Positions 32,408-40,440 of a stretch of DNA of 46,279 nucleotides are shown here, in pieces (position 1 is the stretch's first letter; the number at the start of each line of letters is the position of its first letter). The translations under genes were made by a program, and so were the position numbers. The DNA comes from JAWXBM01 sp034440115 (lineage in GTDB: Bacteria > Pseudomonadota > Gammaproteobacteria > Xanthomonadales > SZUA-36): NCBI GenBank assembly GCA_034440115.1, contig JAWXBM010000167.1, positions 1-46,279 on the forward strand, read 5' to 3'. The notes under the pieces are model-generated. The model worked only from the letters and a program-made list of their open reading frames with translations, had not been told where the DNA came from and did no database searches.

Positions 32408-33382
32408 ATGCATACACTAATCGCGCGAGGCTGTGGCGTACTCGCTGTGCTCATCCTGGTTTCATGTTCAAAGCCTGCAAATGAAGCAGCAGTGAGCCAG
32501 GCAGATTCAGCGCCTGGAGCTGAGACAACTTTGCCAGCCAGTGTTGAACCCGCGCAGGTGTTCGATGCAGCAGCAGCCCGTTACACCGGATTTGAGGAAA
32601 TTGCTGAACTGGTCCAACTGGAGCAGGGAAAGTGGGAGGGTGCCCCGTGGATTGAGGGTGCTGCAGCCAGGCTCCAGATTATCCTGCTGGATGGTGTCGA
32701 AACCATTGGTGACCTCAATGGGGACGGCAGCATGGAAAGCGCTGTATTACTGAACCTGGCCATGGGCGGCAGCGGGCAACTCCTGTACCTGGCTGCAATT
32801 CCCTCTGATGCTGACAGTAACTCTGTGATATCCGTCACCCTGGTCGGCGATCGGGTTCAGGTCAGGGACGTCAAAATCAGTAATGGCCGCTTATTACTTG
32901 ATGTGCTTCAGGCAGGGCCTGGCGATGCCATGTGTTGCCCCGGCGAGTTGGCAACGCGTGCCTGGGAAATGAGCGGGGTGGGGGAGTTGCTGGAAGTCGC
33001 CTCAGGTGCTGAGTCACAACGTTTTGCGGTTGCCAGGCTTGCGAGCAGTGAGTGGGTGTTGGACCGTTGGTCGAGGGACGAGCTGGCTGAAAACACCGCA
33101 GTCAGCCTGTCTTTTTCTGAAAACGGTATTGCCGGGTCTTCAGGGTGCAATCGTTACAATGCTTCAATCAGTGATGGGGAGTCGCCAGGCGAAGTGTCAG
33201 TGGGCCCGGTTGCTGGAACCCGAATGGCATGTCCGGAAGAACCAATGGCTGTCGAAGCACGCTACCTTCAGGCTCTTTCAGCGGTTAACAAGCTGAGTTT
33301 CATCAAAGGCCAGTTGCTCTTGACCTCTGTCGGTAAGGCCGGCATCAGTTCTATGTATTTCGATCTCAAAGCCGAAGACTAG
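32408..33382 (+). CDS. META-domain lipoprotein (HslJ-like C-terminus)
   Basis: A 324-residue probable lipoprotein. The signal peptide ends in a lipobox 'LILVSC' with the acylated Cys at residue 20 and Ser at +2, which favours outer-membrane sorting. The middle (about 50-215) is a folded domain with 'ETIGDLNGDGSMESAVLLNLAMGGSGQLLYLAAI', reminiscent of FG-GAP-like calcium loops (D-L-N-G-D-G-S). The C-terminal 100 residues are a META domain: 'WVLDRWS', 'LSFSENGIAGSSGCNRYNASI', 'VSVGPVAGTRMACPEEPMAVEARYLQAL'. META proteins such as HslJ are linked to stress or antibiotic tolerance, without a defined activity. AGGAGG (32396-32401) precedes the ATG. It converges on nhaB. Confidence 0.85.
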   Translation: MHTLIARGCGVLAVLILVSCSKPANEAAVSQADSAPGAETTLPASVEPAQVFDAAAARYTGFEEIAELVQLEQGKWEGAPWIEGAAARLQIILLDGVETIGDLNGDGSMESAVLLNLAMGGSGQLLYLAAIPSDADSNSVISVTLVGDRVQVRDVKISNGRLLLDVLQAGPGDAMCCPGELATRAWEMSGVGELLEVASGAESQRFAVARLASSEWVLDRWSRDELAENTAVSLSFSENGIAGSSGCNRYNASISDGESPGEVSVGPVAGTRMACPEEPMAVEARYLQALSAVNKLSFIKGQLLLTSVGKAGISSMYFDLKAED

Positions 33383-33397
33383 TCCCAGGATTGTCGT

Positions 33398-34903
33398 CTA
33401 CAGGAAAAAGATTGTGGCCAGCAGGCCCGTGATCGACATGGTGATGGTGTACGGCAATGCCAGAATGACCATGCGTCCGTATCCCAGCCGAATCACCGGA
33501 GCCAGGGCCGAAGTCAGCAGGAACAGAAAAGCGGCCTGGCCATTGGGTGTGGCCACCGAAGGAATATTGGTACCGGTATTGATCGCCACCGTCAACAGCT
33601 CGAAATGCTCGCGGGTAATGGTTCCGGCATCCAACGCCTGCTTGATTTCGTTGATATACACCGTGGCCACAAACACATTATCGGTGATGGCTGACAGCAA
33701 GCCGTTGGCGACGAAGAAAAACGGTACCTGGACTTCGGCACGTAGTGAAAATGCATAATGCACAAGTGGCTGAATCAGGTGCTGGTCATGGATCACTCCA
33801 ACCACCGCGAAGAACACCACCAGTAAAGCAGTGAACGGCAGAGCTTCTTCGAAAGCATGACCTAACTGGTGCTCGCGGATAATGCCGTTGAAGGCCGTGG
33901 CCAGCACAATAACGGACAGACCTATCAAGCCGACCGCTGCCCAGTGAAAAGCCAGCGCAACGATCAGGAATACAGCGATCATGCCCTGCACTACCAGCGC
34001 AGCTTTCTGTTGTTTGCTGCGTGAGTTATCGGCACGACGATCATACTCCTCCAGAATTTGCCTGGCCGCTTTCGGCAGCTCGATTCCATAGCTGGCTATT
34101 TTGAATTTTTCTACTGTAAAGCAGGTCAGCAATCCCACCGCCAGCACCGGCATGCTGACGGGCGCCATGCGCAAGAAAAATTCCACAAAATTCCAGCCGG
34201 CGACTCCACCAATTAGCAGATTCTGGGGCTCGCCCACCAGGGTGATTACGCCGCCCAGTGCCGTACCCACAGCAGCATGCATCATCAGATTGCGCAGAAA
34301 GCCGCGGAAACCTTCCAGGTCATTCTGGGTTTCATTGCCTATGCCGCTGTCATCGGCATGGTTGTGATCGGAATCAAAGCCCTTGCCCGAACTGACCTTG
34401 TGATAAACCGTATAAAACCCACTGGCAACTGTGATCACAACCGCCGTGACGGTCAATGCGTCCAGAAACGCGGAAAGGAAAGCAGCAGCGAAACAAAAGC
34501 CGAGAGAAAGTATCTTCTTGGAGCGCACTCGTATCAGCAGCTTGGTGAATATGTACAGCAGCAGGTCTTTGAGGAAGTAGATGCCGGCGATCATGAAGAT
34601 CAGCAGCAGCAGCACTTCAAAATTATTGATCGTTTCATGCAGCACGGTCTCCGGCTGGGTCAGACCAAGTAACACCGCCTCAAAGGCCAGCAAGCCGCCT
34701 GGTTGCAGCGGATAACATTTCAGTGCCATGGCCAGGCAGAAAATGAATTCAGCTACCAGAGCCCAGCCGACGATAAATGGATCCAGAACCAGCAATAGCA
34801 GTGGGTTCAGTACAAGAAAAGCGAGAATGGTGAACTTGTACCAGTGGGGGGTATGCCCCAGGAAGTTGTCCAGGAATGCCTGGCGCAATGAAATTTCAGT
34901 CAC
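33398..34903 (-). CDS. nhaB: Na+/H+ antiporter NhaB, copy 1
   Basis: A 501-residue electrogenic sodium/proton antiporter of the inner membrane. NhaB hallmarks include 'FLGHTPHWYKFTILAFLVLNPLLL', 'ALKCYPLQPGGLLAFEAVLLGLTQPETVLHE', 'FLSAFLDALTVTAVVITVASGFYTVYHKV', 'GGVITLVGEPQNLLIGGVAGWNFVEFF' and the C-terminal 'NTGTNIPSVATPNGQAAFLFLLTSALAPVIRLGYGRMV'. It lies 139 nt downstream of a second nhaB on the same strand, and the two share long identical motifs, so a tandem duplication is evident. The gap between them contains a hairpin (cttcgca/tgcgaag at 35005-35026) but no clear T-tract. Two copies suggest sodium stress is important. Confidence 0.95.
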   Translation of the reverse strand: MTEISLRQAFLDNFLGHTPHWYKFTILAFLVLNPLLLLVLDPFIVGWALVAEFIFCLAMALKCYPLQPGGLLAFEAVLLGLTQPETVLHETINNFEVLLLLIFMIAGIYFLKDLLLYIFTKLLIRVRSKKILSLGFCFAAAFLSAFLDALTVTAVVITVASGFYTVYHKVSSGKGFDSDHNHADDSGIGNETQNDLEGFRGFLRNLMMHAAVGTALGGVITLVGEPQNLLIGGVAGWNFVEFFLRMAPVSMPVLAVGLLTCFTVEKFKIASYGIELPKAARQILEEYDRRADNSRSKQQKAALVVQGMIAVFLIVALAFHWAAVGLIGLSVIVLATAFNGIIREHQLGHAFEEALPFTALLVVFFAVVGVIHDQHLIQPLVHYAFSLRAEVQVPFFFVANGLLSAITDNVFVATVYINEIKQALDAGTITREHFELLTVAINTGTNIPSVATPNGQAAFLFLLTSALAPVIRLGYGRMVILALPYTITMSITGLLATIFFL

Positions 34904-35042
34904 GATTTATGCCTGTACGTATCATTGGATTACAACGTTGCTTGTTCACGGGCTTGTAAATCCTTGCCGGAATTCCGGCCTCAAACCAGATGTTGAAACA
35001 CAGACTTCGCAACCTGCGCTGCGAAGCCTGCGCTGTTTCTAC

Positions 35043-36545
35043 TTACAAAATATAAATCGTTGCCAACAGGCCTGTAACCGACATGGTGATGGTATACGGC
35101 AATGCCAGAATGACCATGCGCCCGTAACCCAAGCGTATCAGCGGTGCCAGGGCGGAAGTTAACAGGAACAGGAATGCAGCCTGGCCATTCGGTGTGGCGA
35201 CTGACGGTATGTTGGTGCCGGTATTGATCGCCACCGTCAGGTTTTCAAAATGCTCGCGCGTAATCGCACCACTGTCCAGGGCCTGTTTGATTTCGTTAAT
35301 GTAAACCGTGGCCACGAAGACATTGTCTGAAATGGCCGATAGCACACCGTTGGCCAGGAAGAGCACCGGAACCTGTGCGTCAATGCCCAGCGTAAAGACG
35401 TGATTAATGATGGGCTGGAACAGGTGCTGGTCATGAATTACACCGACGATGGCAAAGAACACGACCAGTAAGGCGGTAAATGGCAGGGCTTCTGAAAAAG
35501 CATGGCCTAACTGGTGCTCCCTGATCACACCGGTAAAGGCGGTCGACAGCACGATGACGGCCAGACCGATTAAGCCTACTTCCGCCCAATGGAAGGCCAG
35601 GGCTAATACCAGGAAGAAGGCGACTGCCGCCTGGGTGATGATGGCAGCTCGTTGCTTGGGCGTGCGCCGGTTGTCCTCCAGCCGATCGTGTTCTTCCAGT
35701 ATGCGCCTGGCCGCTATAGGCATCTGCGCACCGTAACCCAGAATCTTGAATTTCTCCACCGCCACGCAGGTCAACATGCCGACTACGAATACCGGCAAAC
35801 TAACCGGCGCCATGCGCACGAAAAACTCAGTGAATTGCCAGCCAACGATCTGGCCAATCAACAGGTTTTGCGGTTCTCCCACCAGTGTCGTCACACCGCC
35901 CAGGGCTGTGCCTACTGCACCATGCATCATCAGGTTACGCAAAAAAGCGCGAAAGCCTTCCAGGTCGTCGCGGGTTTCGTGGCCAATGCCGCTGTCGTCG
36001 GCATTATCATGATCCGAGTCAAAACCCTTACCGGAGGTGACTTTATGGTAAACGGTATAAAAGCCAGTAGCCACGGTGATGATCACCGCGGTTACCGTCA
36101 GTGCATCAAGGAAAGCAGACAGCATTGCGGAGACAAAGCAGAAAATTAGTGACAGAGCCGTTTTGGATTTGACCCGTATCAGGATCTTGGTGAACAGGTA
36201 GAGCAGCATATCTTTAAGGAAAAAGATGCCTGCCACCATGAAGATCAACAAAAGAATGACCGGGAAATTGGTCGCAGTTTCATGGTAAACGGTTTCGGGC
36301 GAGGTCATGCCCATCAAAACGGCTTCAAACGCCAACAGGCCACCGGGTTGCAGCGGATAGCATTTCAAAGCCATGGCCAGGCAGAAAATGAATTCTGCCA
36401 CGATCACCCAACCGGTAATGAAATCACCCACGGTCCACATCAGGATGGGATTTATGATGAGGAACAGCAGTATGGTTCGTTTGTACCATTCAGAAGCGTG
36501 GCCAAGAAAGTTGGCGTGCAGGGCATGGGCGAAAGAATTCGACAT
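35043..36545 (-). CDS. nhaB: Na+/H+ antiporter NhaB, copy 2
   Basis: A 500-residue NhaB paralogue of the downstream copy. The same motifs are present with scattered conservative changes ('NFLGHASEWYKRTILLFLIINPILM', 'GGVTTLVGEPQNLLIGQIVGWQFTEFF', and an identical 'NTGTNIPSVATPNGQAAF'). The most visible differences lie in the segments 'HVFTLGIDAQVPVLFLANGVLSAISDNVF' versus 'YAFSLRAEVQVPFFFVANGLLSAITDNVF' and in the RRILEEHDRLEDNRR loop. The ATG at 36545 matches the family N-terminus (MSNSFAHALHANFLGH); the frame is open 12 codons further. It is divergent from metK, with about 170 nt between them. Confidence 0.95.
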   Translation of the reverse strand: MSNSFAHALHANFLGHASEWYKRTILLFLIINPILMWTVGDFITGWVIVAEFIFCLAMALKCYPLQPGGLLAFEAVLMGMTSPETVYHETATNFPVILLLIFMVAGIFFLKDMLLYLFTKILIRVKSKTALSLIFCFVSAMLSAFLDALTVTAVIITVATGFYTVYHKVTSGKGFDSDHDNADDSGIGHETRDDLEGFRAFLRNLMMHGAVGTALGGVTTLVGEPQNLLIGQIVGWQFTEFFVRMAPVSLPVFVVGMLTCVAVEKFKILGYGAQMPIAARRILEEHDRLEDNRRTPKQRAAIITQAAVAFFLVLALAFHWAEVGLIGLAVIVLSTAFTGVIREHQLGHAFSEALPFTALLVVFFAIVGVIHDQHLFQPIINHVFTLGIDAQVPVLFLANGVLSAISDNVFVATVYINEIKQALDSGAITREHFENLTVAINTGTNIPSVATPNGQAAFLFLLTSALAPLIRLGYGRMVILALPYTITMSVTGLLATIYIL

Positions 36546-36643
36546 TATTAGATCCCGATAAAACTGAAGCAGGGCAAGCATTGTACTGGTTTAATCCGCA
36601 TTCTTGCCAGCGAGCCCTTGCGGAATCGATTTACACATGGGTT

Positions 36644-36672
36644 TTGCGTTTAGAGCAGTGCTTGCGTAGAAT
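36644..36672 (+). promoter_or_regulatory. Probable metK promoter
   Basis: TTGCGT (36644-36649) and TAGAAT (36667-36672) at exactly 17-nt spacing, in the divergent nhaB-metK gap. The -10 matches 5 of 6; the -35 is poor (3 of 6). The predicted start near 36679 gives a leader of about 40 nt with AGAGG before the ATG at 36719. Confidence 0.45.
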
Positions 36673-36718
36673 ATATCTCCTTATCCCGATTGAAAGATAT
36701 ATAAGAGGCCAGAGCCAA

Positions 36719-37882
36719 ATGAGCAGTTTCCTGTTTACCTCGGAGTCGGTGTCAGAAGGACATCCTGATAAAGTGGCTGATCAAATCTCAGACGCTATCC
36801 TGGATGCCATTCTCACGCAGGATCCCAAAGCGCGTGTAGCGTGCGAAACCTTTGTGAAAACCGGTGTGGCAATTGTCGGCGGTGAAATCACCACCAGTGC
36901 CTGGGTTGACCTGGAGAAGCTGATACGCGAAGTCATCGTTGATATCGGCTACGACTCTTCCGAAGTCGGCTTTGATGGCCGTACCTGTGGCGTGATCAAT
37001 ATCATTGGCAAGCAATCGATGGACATCAACCAGGGTGTGGATCGTGAGCGCCCGGAAGACCAGGGCGCCGGCGACCAGGGCCTGATGTTTGGTTATGCCA
37101 CCAATGAAACCGATGTGCTGATGCCGGCGCCGATTTATTTTGCCCATGAGCTGGTCAAACGCCAGGCCATGGTGCGCCGCACCACCGATGACGGTCGGCG
37201 CCATTTGCGCCCCGATGCCAAGAGCCAGGTGACCTTCCGTTACGAAGACGGCAAACCTGCGGGTATCGATGCGGTGGTTCTCTCTACCCAACATCATGGC
37301 GATACCTCGCAAAAAGTTTTGCGCGAACTGGTGATGGAAGAAATCATCAAGCCGGTGCTGCCGCAAGCTTGGCTGGACGGCAATACCAAGTACCACATCA
37401 ACCCCACCGGCAAATTCGTGATTGGCGGCCCGGTGGGCGATGCCGGCCTGACCGGTCGCAAGATTATCGTTGATACCTACGGTGGTATGGCGCGTCATGG
37501 TGGCGGTGCCTTTTCCGGCAAGGATCCTTCCAAGGTCGATCGCTCGGCAGCTTATGCCGCCCGTTATGTGGCCAAGAACCTCGTGGCCGCTGGATTGGCA
37601 GACCGGGTTGAGATCCAGGTTTCCTATGCCATTGGCGTGGCTGAGCCCACCTCGGTCAGCGTGGATACTTTCGGCACTGAGAAAGTACCCGTAAGCAAGA
37701 TAGAGCAACTGGTGCGGCAGGAATTTGATCTGCGGCCCTACGGAATTATCACCATGCTGGACCTGATCAAGCCCATTTATCGCCCCTTGGCTGCGTATGG
37801 GCATATGGGTCGTGAAGACCTGGATGTCAGTTGGGAAAAAACCGATCGGGCCGACAAGCTGCGCGCAGCTGCGGGGCTGTAA
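36719..37882 (+). CDS. metK: S-adenosylmethionine synthetase MetK
   Basis: MetK makes SAM from methionine and ATP. The 387-residue product contains 'FTSESVSEGHPDKVADQISDAILD' (methionine/ATP site, catalytic His), 'GAGDQGLMFGYATNET' and the phosphate loop 'GGGAFSGKDPSKVDRSAAYAARY'. The ATG at 36719 matches the invariant N-terminus; the frame extends 46 codons upstream without homology. It begins the metK-ahcY-metF cluster. The ahcY riboswitch sits 28 nt beyond its stop, so ahcY can be controlled separately even if co-transcribed. Confidence 0.98.
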   Translation: MSSFLFTSESVSEGHPDKVADQISDAILDAILTQDPKARVACETFVKTGVAIVGGEITTSAWVDLEKLIREVIVDIGYDSSEVGFDGRTCGVINIIGKQSMDINQGVDRERPEDQGAGDQGLMFGYATNETDVLMPAPIYFAHELVKRQAMVRRTTDDGRRHLRPDAKSQVTFRYEDGKPAGIDAVVLSTQHHGDTSQKVLRELVMEEIIKPVLPQAWLDGNTKYHINPTGKFVIGGPVGDAGLTGRKIIVDTYGGMARHGGGAFSGKDPSKVDRSAAYAARYVAKNLVAAGLADRVEIQVSYAIGVAEPTSVSVDTFGTEKVPVSKIEQLVRQEFDLRPYGIITMLDLIKPIYRPLAAYGHMGREDLDVSWEKTDRADKLRAAAGL

Positions 37883-37910
37883 CCAGGGCCTGTAAACAAA
37901 CTTATCGCTG

Positions 37911-37991
37911 CAGGCCGAGGAGCGTTGCGACCCCGCCTTTTTTTGGCAAGGGGCCAGGCTCGGCAGGTGGCGTGACACGAAACCGCGCTCC
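37911..37991 (+). promoter_or_regulatory. SAH riboswitch upstream of ahcY
   Basis: The metK-ahcY gap matches the S-adenosylhomocysteine riboswitch. P1 is gccgag (37914-37919) with ctcggc (37959-37964). The conserved strand gagcgttgcgacc follows P1, and a P2 hairpin (ccccgcc ... ggcaagggg) lies between. The 3' partner gccaggctcgg is present, and a pseudoknot forms from gagcg (37920-37924) with cgctc (37986-37990). This RNA class binds SAH in preference to SAM and raises expression of SAH-clearing genes when SAH accumulates. The ribosome site GGAG (38003-38006) lies 12 nt after the pseudoknot, consistent with control at translation initiation. Confidence 0.93.
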
Positions 37992-38014
37992 ATCTGATAT
38001 TTGGAGAAAGAATT

Positions 38015-39472
38015 GTGAATGCAGTCGTTAAAGATCCAGTATTTAAAGAAATTGTCGAGCAAATCGAGAAACACGATTATTACGTGCGGGATATTTCCCA
38101 GGCCGAGTTCGGCCGCAAGGAAATGGCCATTGCCGAAACCGAGATGCCTGGCCTGATGGCCCTGCGCACGGAGTATGGCGATGAGCAGCCGCTGAAAGGC
38201 GCCCGCATTGCCGGCAGCCTGCACATGACCATTCAAACGGCCATGCTGATCGACACGCTGGAAGCTCTGGGTGCCGATGTGCGTTGGGCGTCCTGCAATA
38301 TCTATTCAACCCAGGATCATGCAGCCGCCGCGATTGCTGCCCATGGCACCCCGGTATTTGCTTTCAAGGGTGAGACGCTGGACGAATACTGGGAGTTCAC
38401 CCATCGCATTTTTGACTGGGGCCATGAGAACGGTAAGGAACAGTTCGCCAACATGATTCTGGATGATGGTGGCGATGCTACCCTGCTGCTGTTCCTGGGC
38501 TCCAAGGCCGAATCTGATCCTTCAGTGCTGGATAACCCGGGCAGTGAGGAAGAAGTTTGCTTGTTCAATTCCATTCGTACCCGACTGGCAACAAACCATG
38601 GCTGGTACACCAAAGCACTGGCCCAAATCAAAGGCGTAACTGAAGAAACCACCACGGGTGTTAAACGCCTGTATCGCATGGCCCGCGACGGCGAACTGAC
38701 TTTCCCTGCCATTAACGTGAATGATTCGGTGACCAAGTCCAAGTTCGATAACCTGTACGGTTGCCGTGAATCTCTGGTCGATGGCATTAAACGCGCTACC
38801 GATGTAATGATAGCGGGCAAGATTGCGGTGGTTGCCGGTTATGGCGACGTGGGCAAAGGCTGCGCGCAATCGCTCAAGGGTCTGGGTGCCACGGTGTGGG
38901 TTACCGAAATCGATCCGATCTGCGCCTTGCAGGCAGCGATGGAAGGTTTCCGTGTGGTGACCATGGATGAAGCCGCGCCCAAGGGTGATATTTTCGTTAC
39001 GGCCACCGGTAATTACCACGTGATCACGCACGATCACATGGCTGCCATGAAGCATCAGTCCATTGTGTGCAATATCGGTCATTTCGATAACGAAATCGAA
39101 GTTGCTGCGGTGAAGAAATACCAGTGGGATAACATCAAGCCACAGGTAGATCACATCATTTTCCCGGACGGCAAGCGCATCATCCTGTTGGCCGAAGGGC
39201 GCCTGGTAAATCTCGGTTGCGCAACGGGCCATCCGAGCTTCGTGATGTCCGCCTCTTTCACCAACCAGGTGTTGGCGCAGATCGAGTTGTGGCAGTACCC
39301 TGATCGCTATGAGAACCAGGTTTATGTTTTGCCCAAGCATCTGGATGAGCATGTGGCGCGACTGCATTTGCAGCGCATTGGCGCCAACCTGACTGAGCTG
39401 AGTGCCGAGCAGGCAGCTTACATCGGTGTTGAAAGTAATGGACCGTATAAGCCCGATCACTATCGTTACTGA
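38015..39472 (+). CDS. ahcY: Adenosylhomocysteinase AhcY
   Basis: AhcY reversibly splits S-adenosylhomocysteine into adenosine and homocysteine, relieving product inhibition of methyltransferases. The 485-residue NAD-dependent enzyme carries 'AGSLHMTIQTAMLIDTLEALGA', 'NIYSTQDHAAAAIA', the NAD-binding 'VAGYGDVGKGCAQSLKGLGA', 'CNIGHFDNEIEV' and the C-terminal 'KPDHYRY' (Lys and Tyr reaching into the partner's NAD site). The start is GTG at 38015, with GGAGAAAG 8 nt upstream; a weak start codon behind a riboswitch fits translational control. It sits between metK and metF. The length, with the insert after the catalytic domain, fits the long bacterial form. Confidence 0.98.
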   Translation: MNAVVKDPVFKEIVEQIEKHDYYVRDISQAEFGRKEMAIAETEMPGLMALRTEYGDEQPLKGARIAGSLHMTIQTAMLIDTLEALGADVRWASCNIYSTQDHAAAAIAAHGTPVFAFKGETLDEYWEFTHRIFDWGHENGKEQFANMILDDGGDATLLLFLGSKAESDPSVLDNPGSEEEVCLFNSIRTRLATNHGWYTKALAQIKGVTEETTTGVKRLYRMARDGELTFPAINVNDSVTKSKFDNLYGCRESLVDGIKRATDVMIAGKIAVVAGYGDVGKGCAQSLKGLGATVWVTEIDPICALQAAMEGFRVVTMDEAAPKGDIFVTATGNYHVITHDHMAAMKHQSIVCNIGHFDNEIEVAAVKKYQWDNIKPQVDHIIFPDGKRIILLAEGRLVNLGCATGHPSFVMSASFTNQVLAQIELWQYPDRYENQVYVLPKHLDEHVARLHLQRIGANLTELSAEQAAYIGVESNGPYKPDHYRY

Positions 39473-39492
39473 TCAGGCCTATCGTTCTGAGC

Positions 39493-39516
39493 AGTGCCTG
39501 ACGACAGTCAGGCACT
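39493..39516 (+). terminator. Hairpin between ahcY and metF
   Basis: A 10-bp perfect stem (agtgcctgac/gtcaggcact) with loop gaca sits 20 nt after the ahcY stop and is followed by TTTGCTT. It is a plausible intrinsic terminator or attenuator; the T-run is short, so read-through into metF is likely. Confidence 0.6.
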
Positions 39517-39532
39517 TTGCTTCGAGCTGTTA

Positions 39533-40411
39533 ATGGCTTCACCAAAAACAATTGCATCTGCAATTCCGCCGGAAAGACCGCGCTTTTCCTTCGAGTTTTT
39601 TCCGCCGCGCAATGCCGAGCAAAAACTCATCCTGGAATCGACCTGGCAAAAACTCGCTGGTCTTAAGCCGCACTATCTGTCGGTGACCTTTGGTGCGGGC
39701 GGGTCCACTTTGAACGCCACGCGTGAAACGGTTAACGGGCTGTTGCAGGCATCGGGCGTTCCGGTAGCTCCGCATATTTCCTGTATGGCCAGAAGCCGCG
39801 AAATGATTCACGAATTGCTGCAAAGCTATCGTTCCGACGGGGTCAAGCGCCTGGTAGTTTTGCGTGGTGATCGACCGGAAGGCATGACCGGACCTGGGCC
39901 GTTTCAATATGCCAATGAGCTGGTTGCTTATATTCGCCAAGAGTTTGCCGATGCCTTTCGCATTGAAGTGGCCTGCTACCCGGAGTTTCATCCCGAGTCA
40001 GCGTCGCCCCAATCTGATTTGCAACATTTCTGCCGCAAAGTTGAAGCCGGCGCTGATGCGGCAATCACCCAGTATTTCTACAATGCCGACAGTTATTTCC
40101 GCTTTGTCGATGAGTGCGCCCGCATGGGTGTAAACATTCCGGTCACGCCGGGCATTATGCCGATTACCAACTACAAGCAGTTGTCGCGCTTCTCCGAAAT
40201 GTGCGGTGCAGAGATTCCGCAGTGGATACGCAGGCGGCTGGAAGGTTTTGGTGATGATGGCGCCAGTATCCGCGAGTTCGGCCTGGACGTAGTGCACTCA
40301 TTGTGTGAGCGGTTGCATGCTGGCGGCGCCCCGGGCTTTCACATCTACACTCTGAATCGCGCCAACGCGACCATGCTGCTGTGGCAGCGGATGGTTACGG
40401 GCAGAAAGTGA
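39533..40411 (+). CDS. metF: Methylenetetrahydrofolate reductase MetF
   Basis: MetF reduces 5,10-methylene-THF to 5-methyl-THF, the methyl donor for methionine synthesis. The 292-residue TIM-barrel flavoprotein has 'RFSFEFFPPRNAEQK' (catalytic Glu), 'LSVTFGAGGSTLNATRETV', 'VKRLVVLRGDRPEGMTGPGPFQYANELV', 'EVACYPEFHPES', 'ITQYFYNADSYFRFVDEC' and 'TPGIMPITNYKQLSRFSEMCG'. The ATG at 39533 is preferred to a further upstream frame because the latter overlaps the hairpin. Third in the methyl-cycle cluster, it closes the loop from homocysteine back to methionine with a methionine synthase that lies elsewhere. Confidence 0.97.
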   Translation: MASPKTIASAIPPERPRFSFEFFPPRNAEQKLILESTWQKLAGLKPHYLSVTFGAGGSTLNATRETVNGLLQASGVPVAPHISCMARSREMIHELLQSYRSDGVKRLVVLRGDRPEGMTGPGPFQYANELVAYIRQEFADAFRIEVACYPEFHPESASPQSDLQHFCRKVEAGADAAITQYFYNADSYFRFVDECARMGVNIPVTPGIMPITNYKQLSRFSEMCGAEIPQWIRRRLEGFGDDGASIREFGLDVVHSLCERLHAGGAPGFHIYTLNRANATMLLWQRMVTGRK

Positions 40412-40440
40412 TACCGGATGTCCGGCTATTTCTGTTTCTA

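Noticed and set aside
35005..35026. Hairpin between the two nhaB genes as a terminator
   Set aside because: The stem is only 7 bp with an 8-nt loop, and no T-tract follows on the minus strand.
36788..38236. 482-codon minus-strand open frame opposite metK and the start of ahcY
   Set aside because: It is an exact antisense shadow of two certain genes and the riboswitch, and its translation has no recognisable domain.
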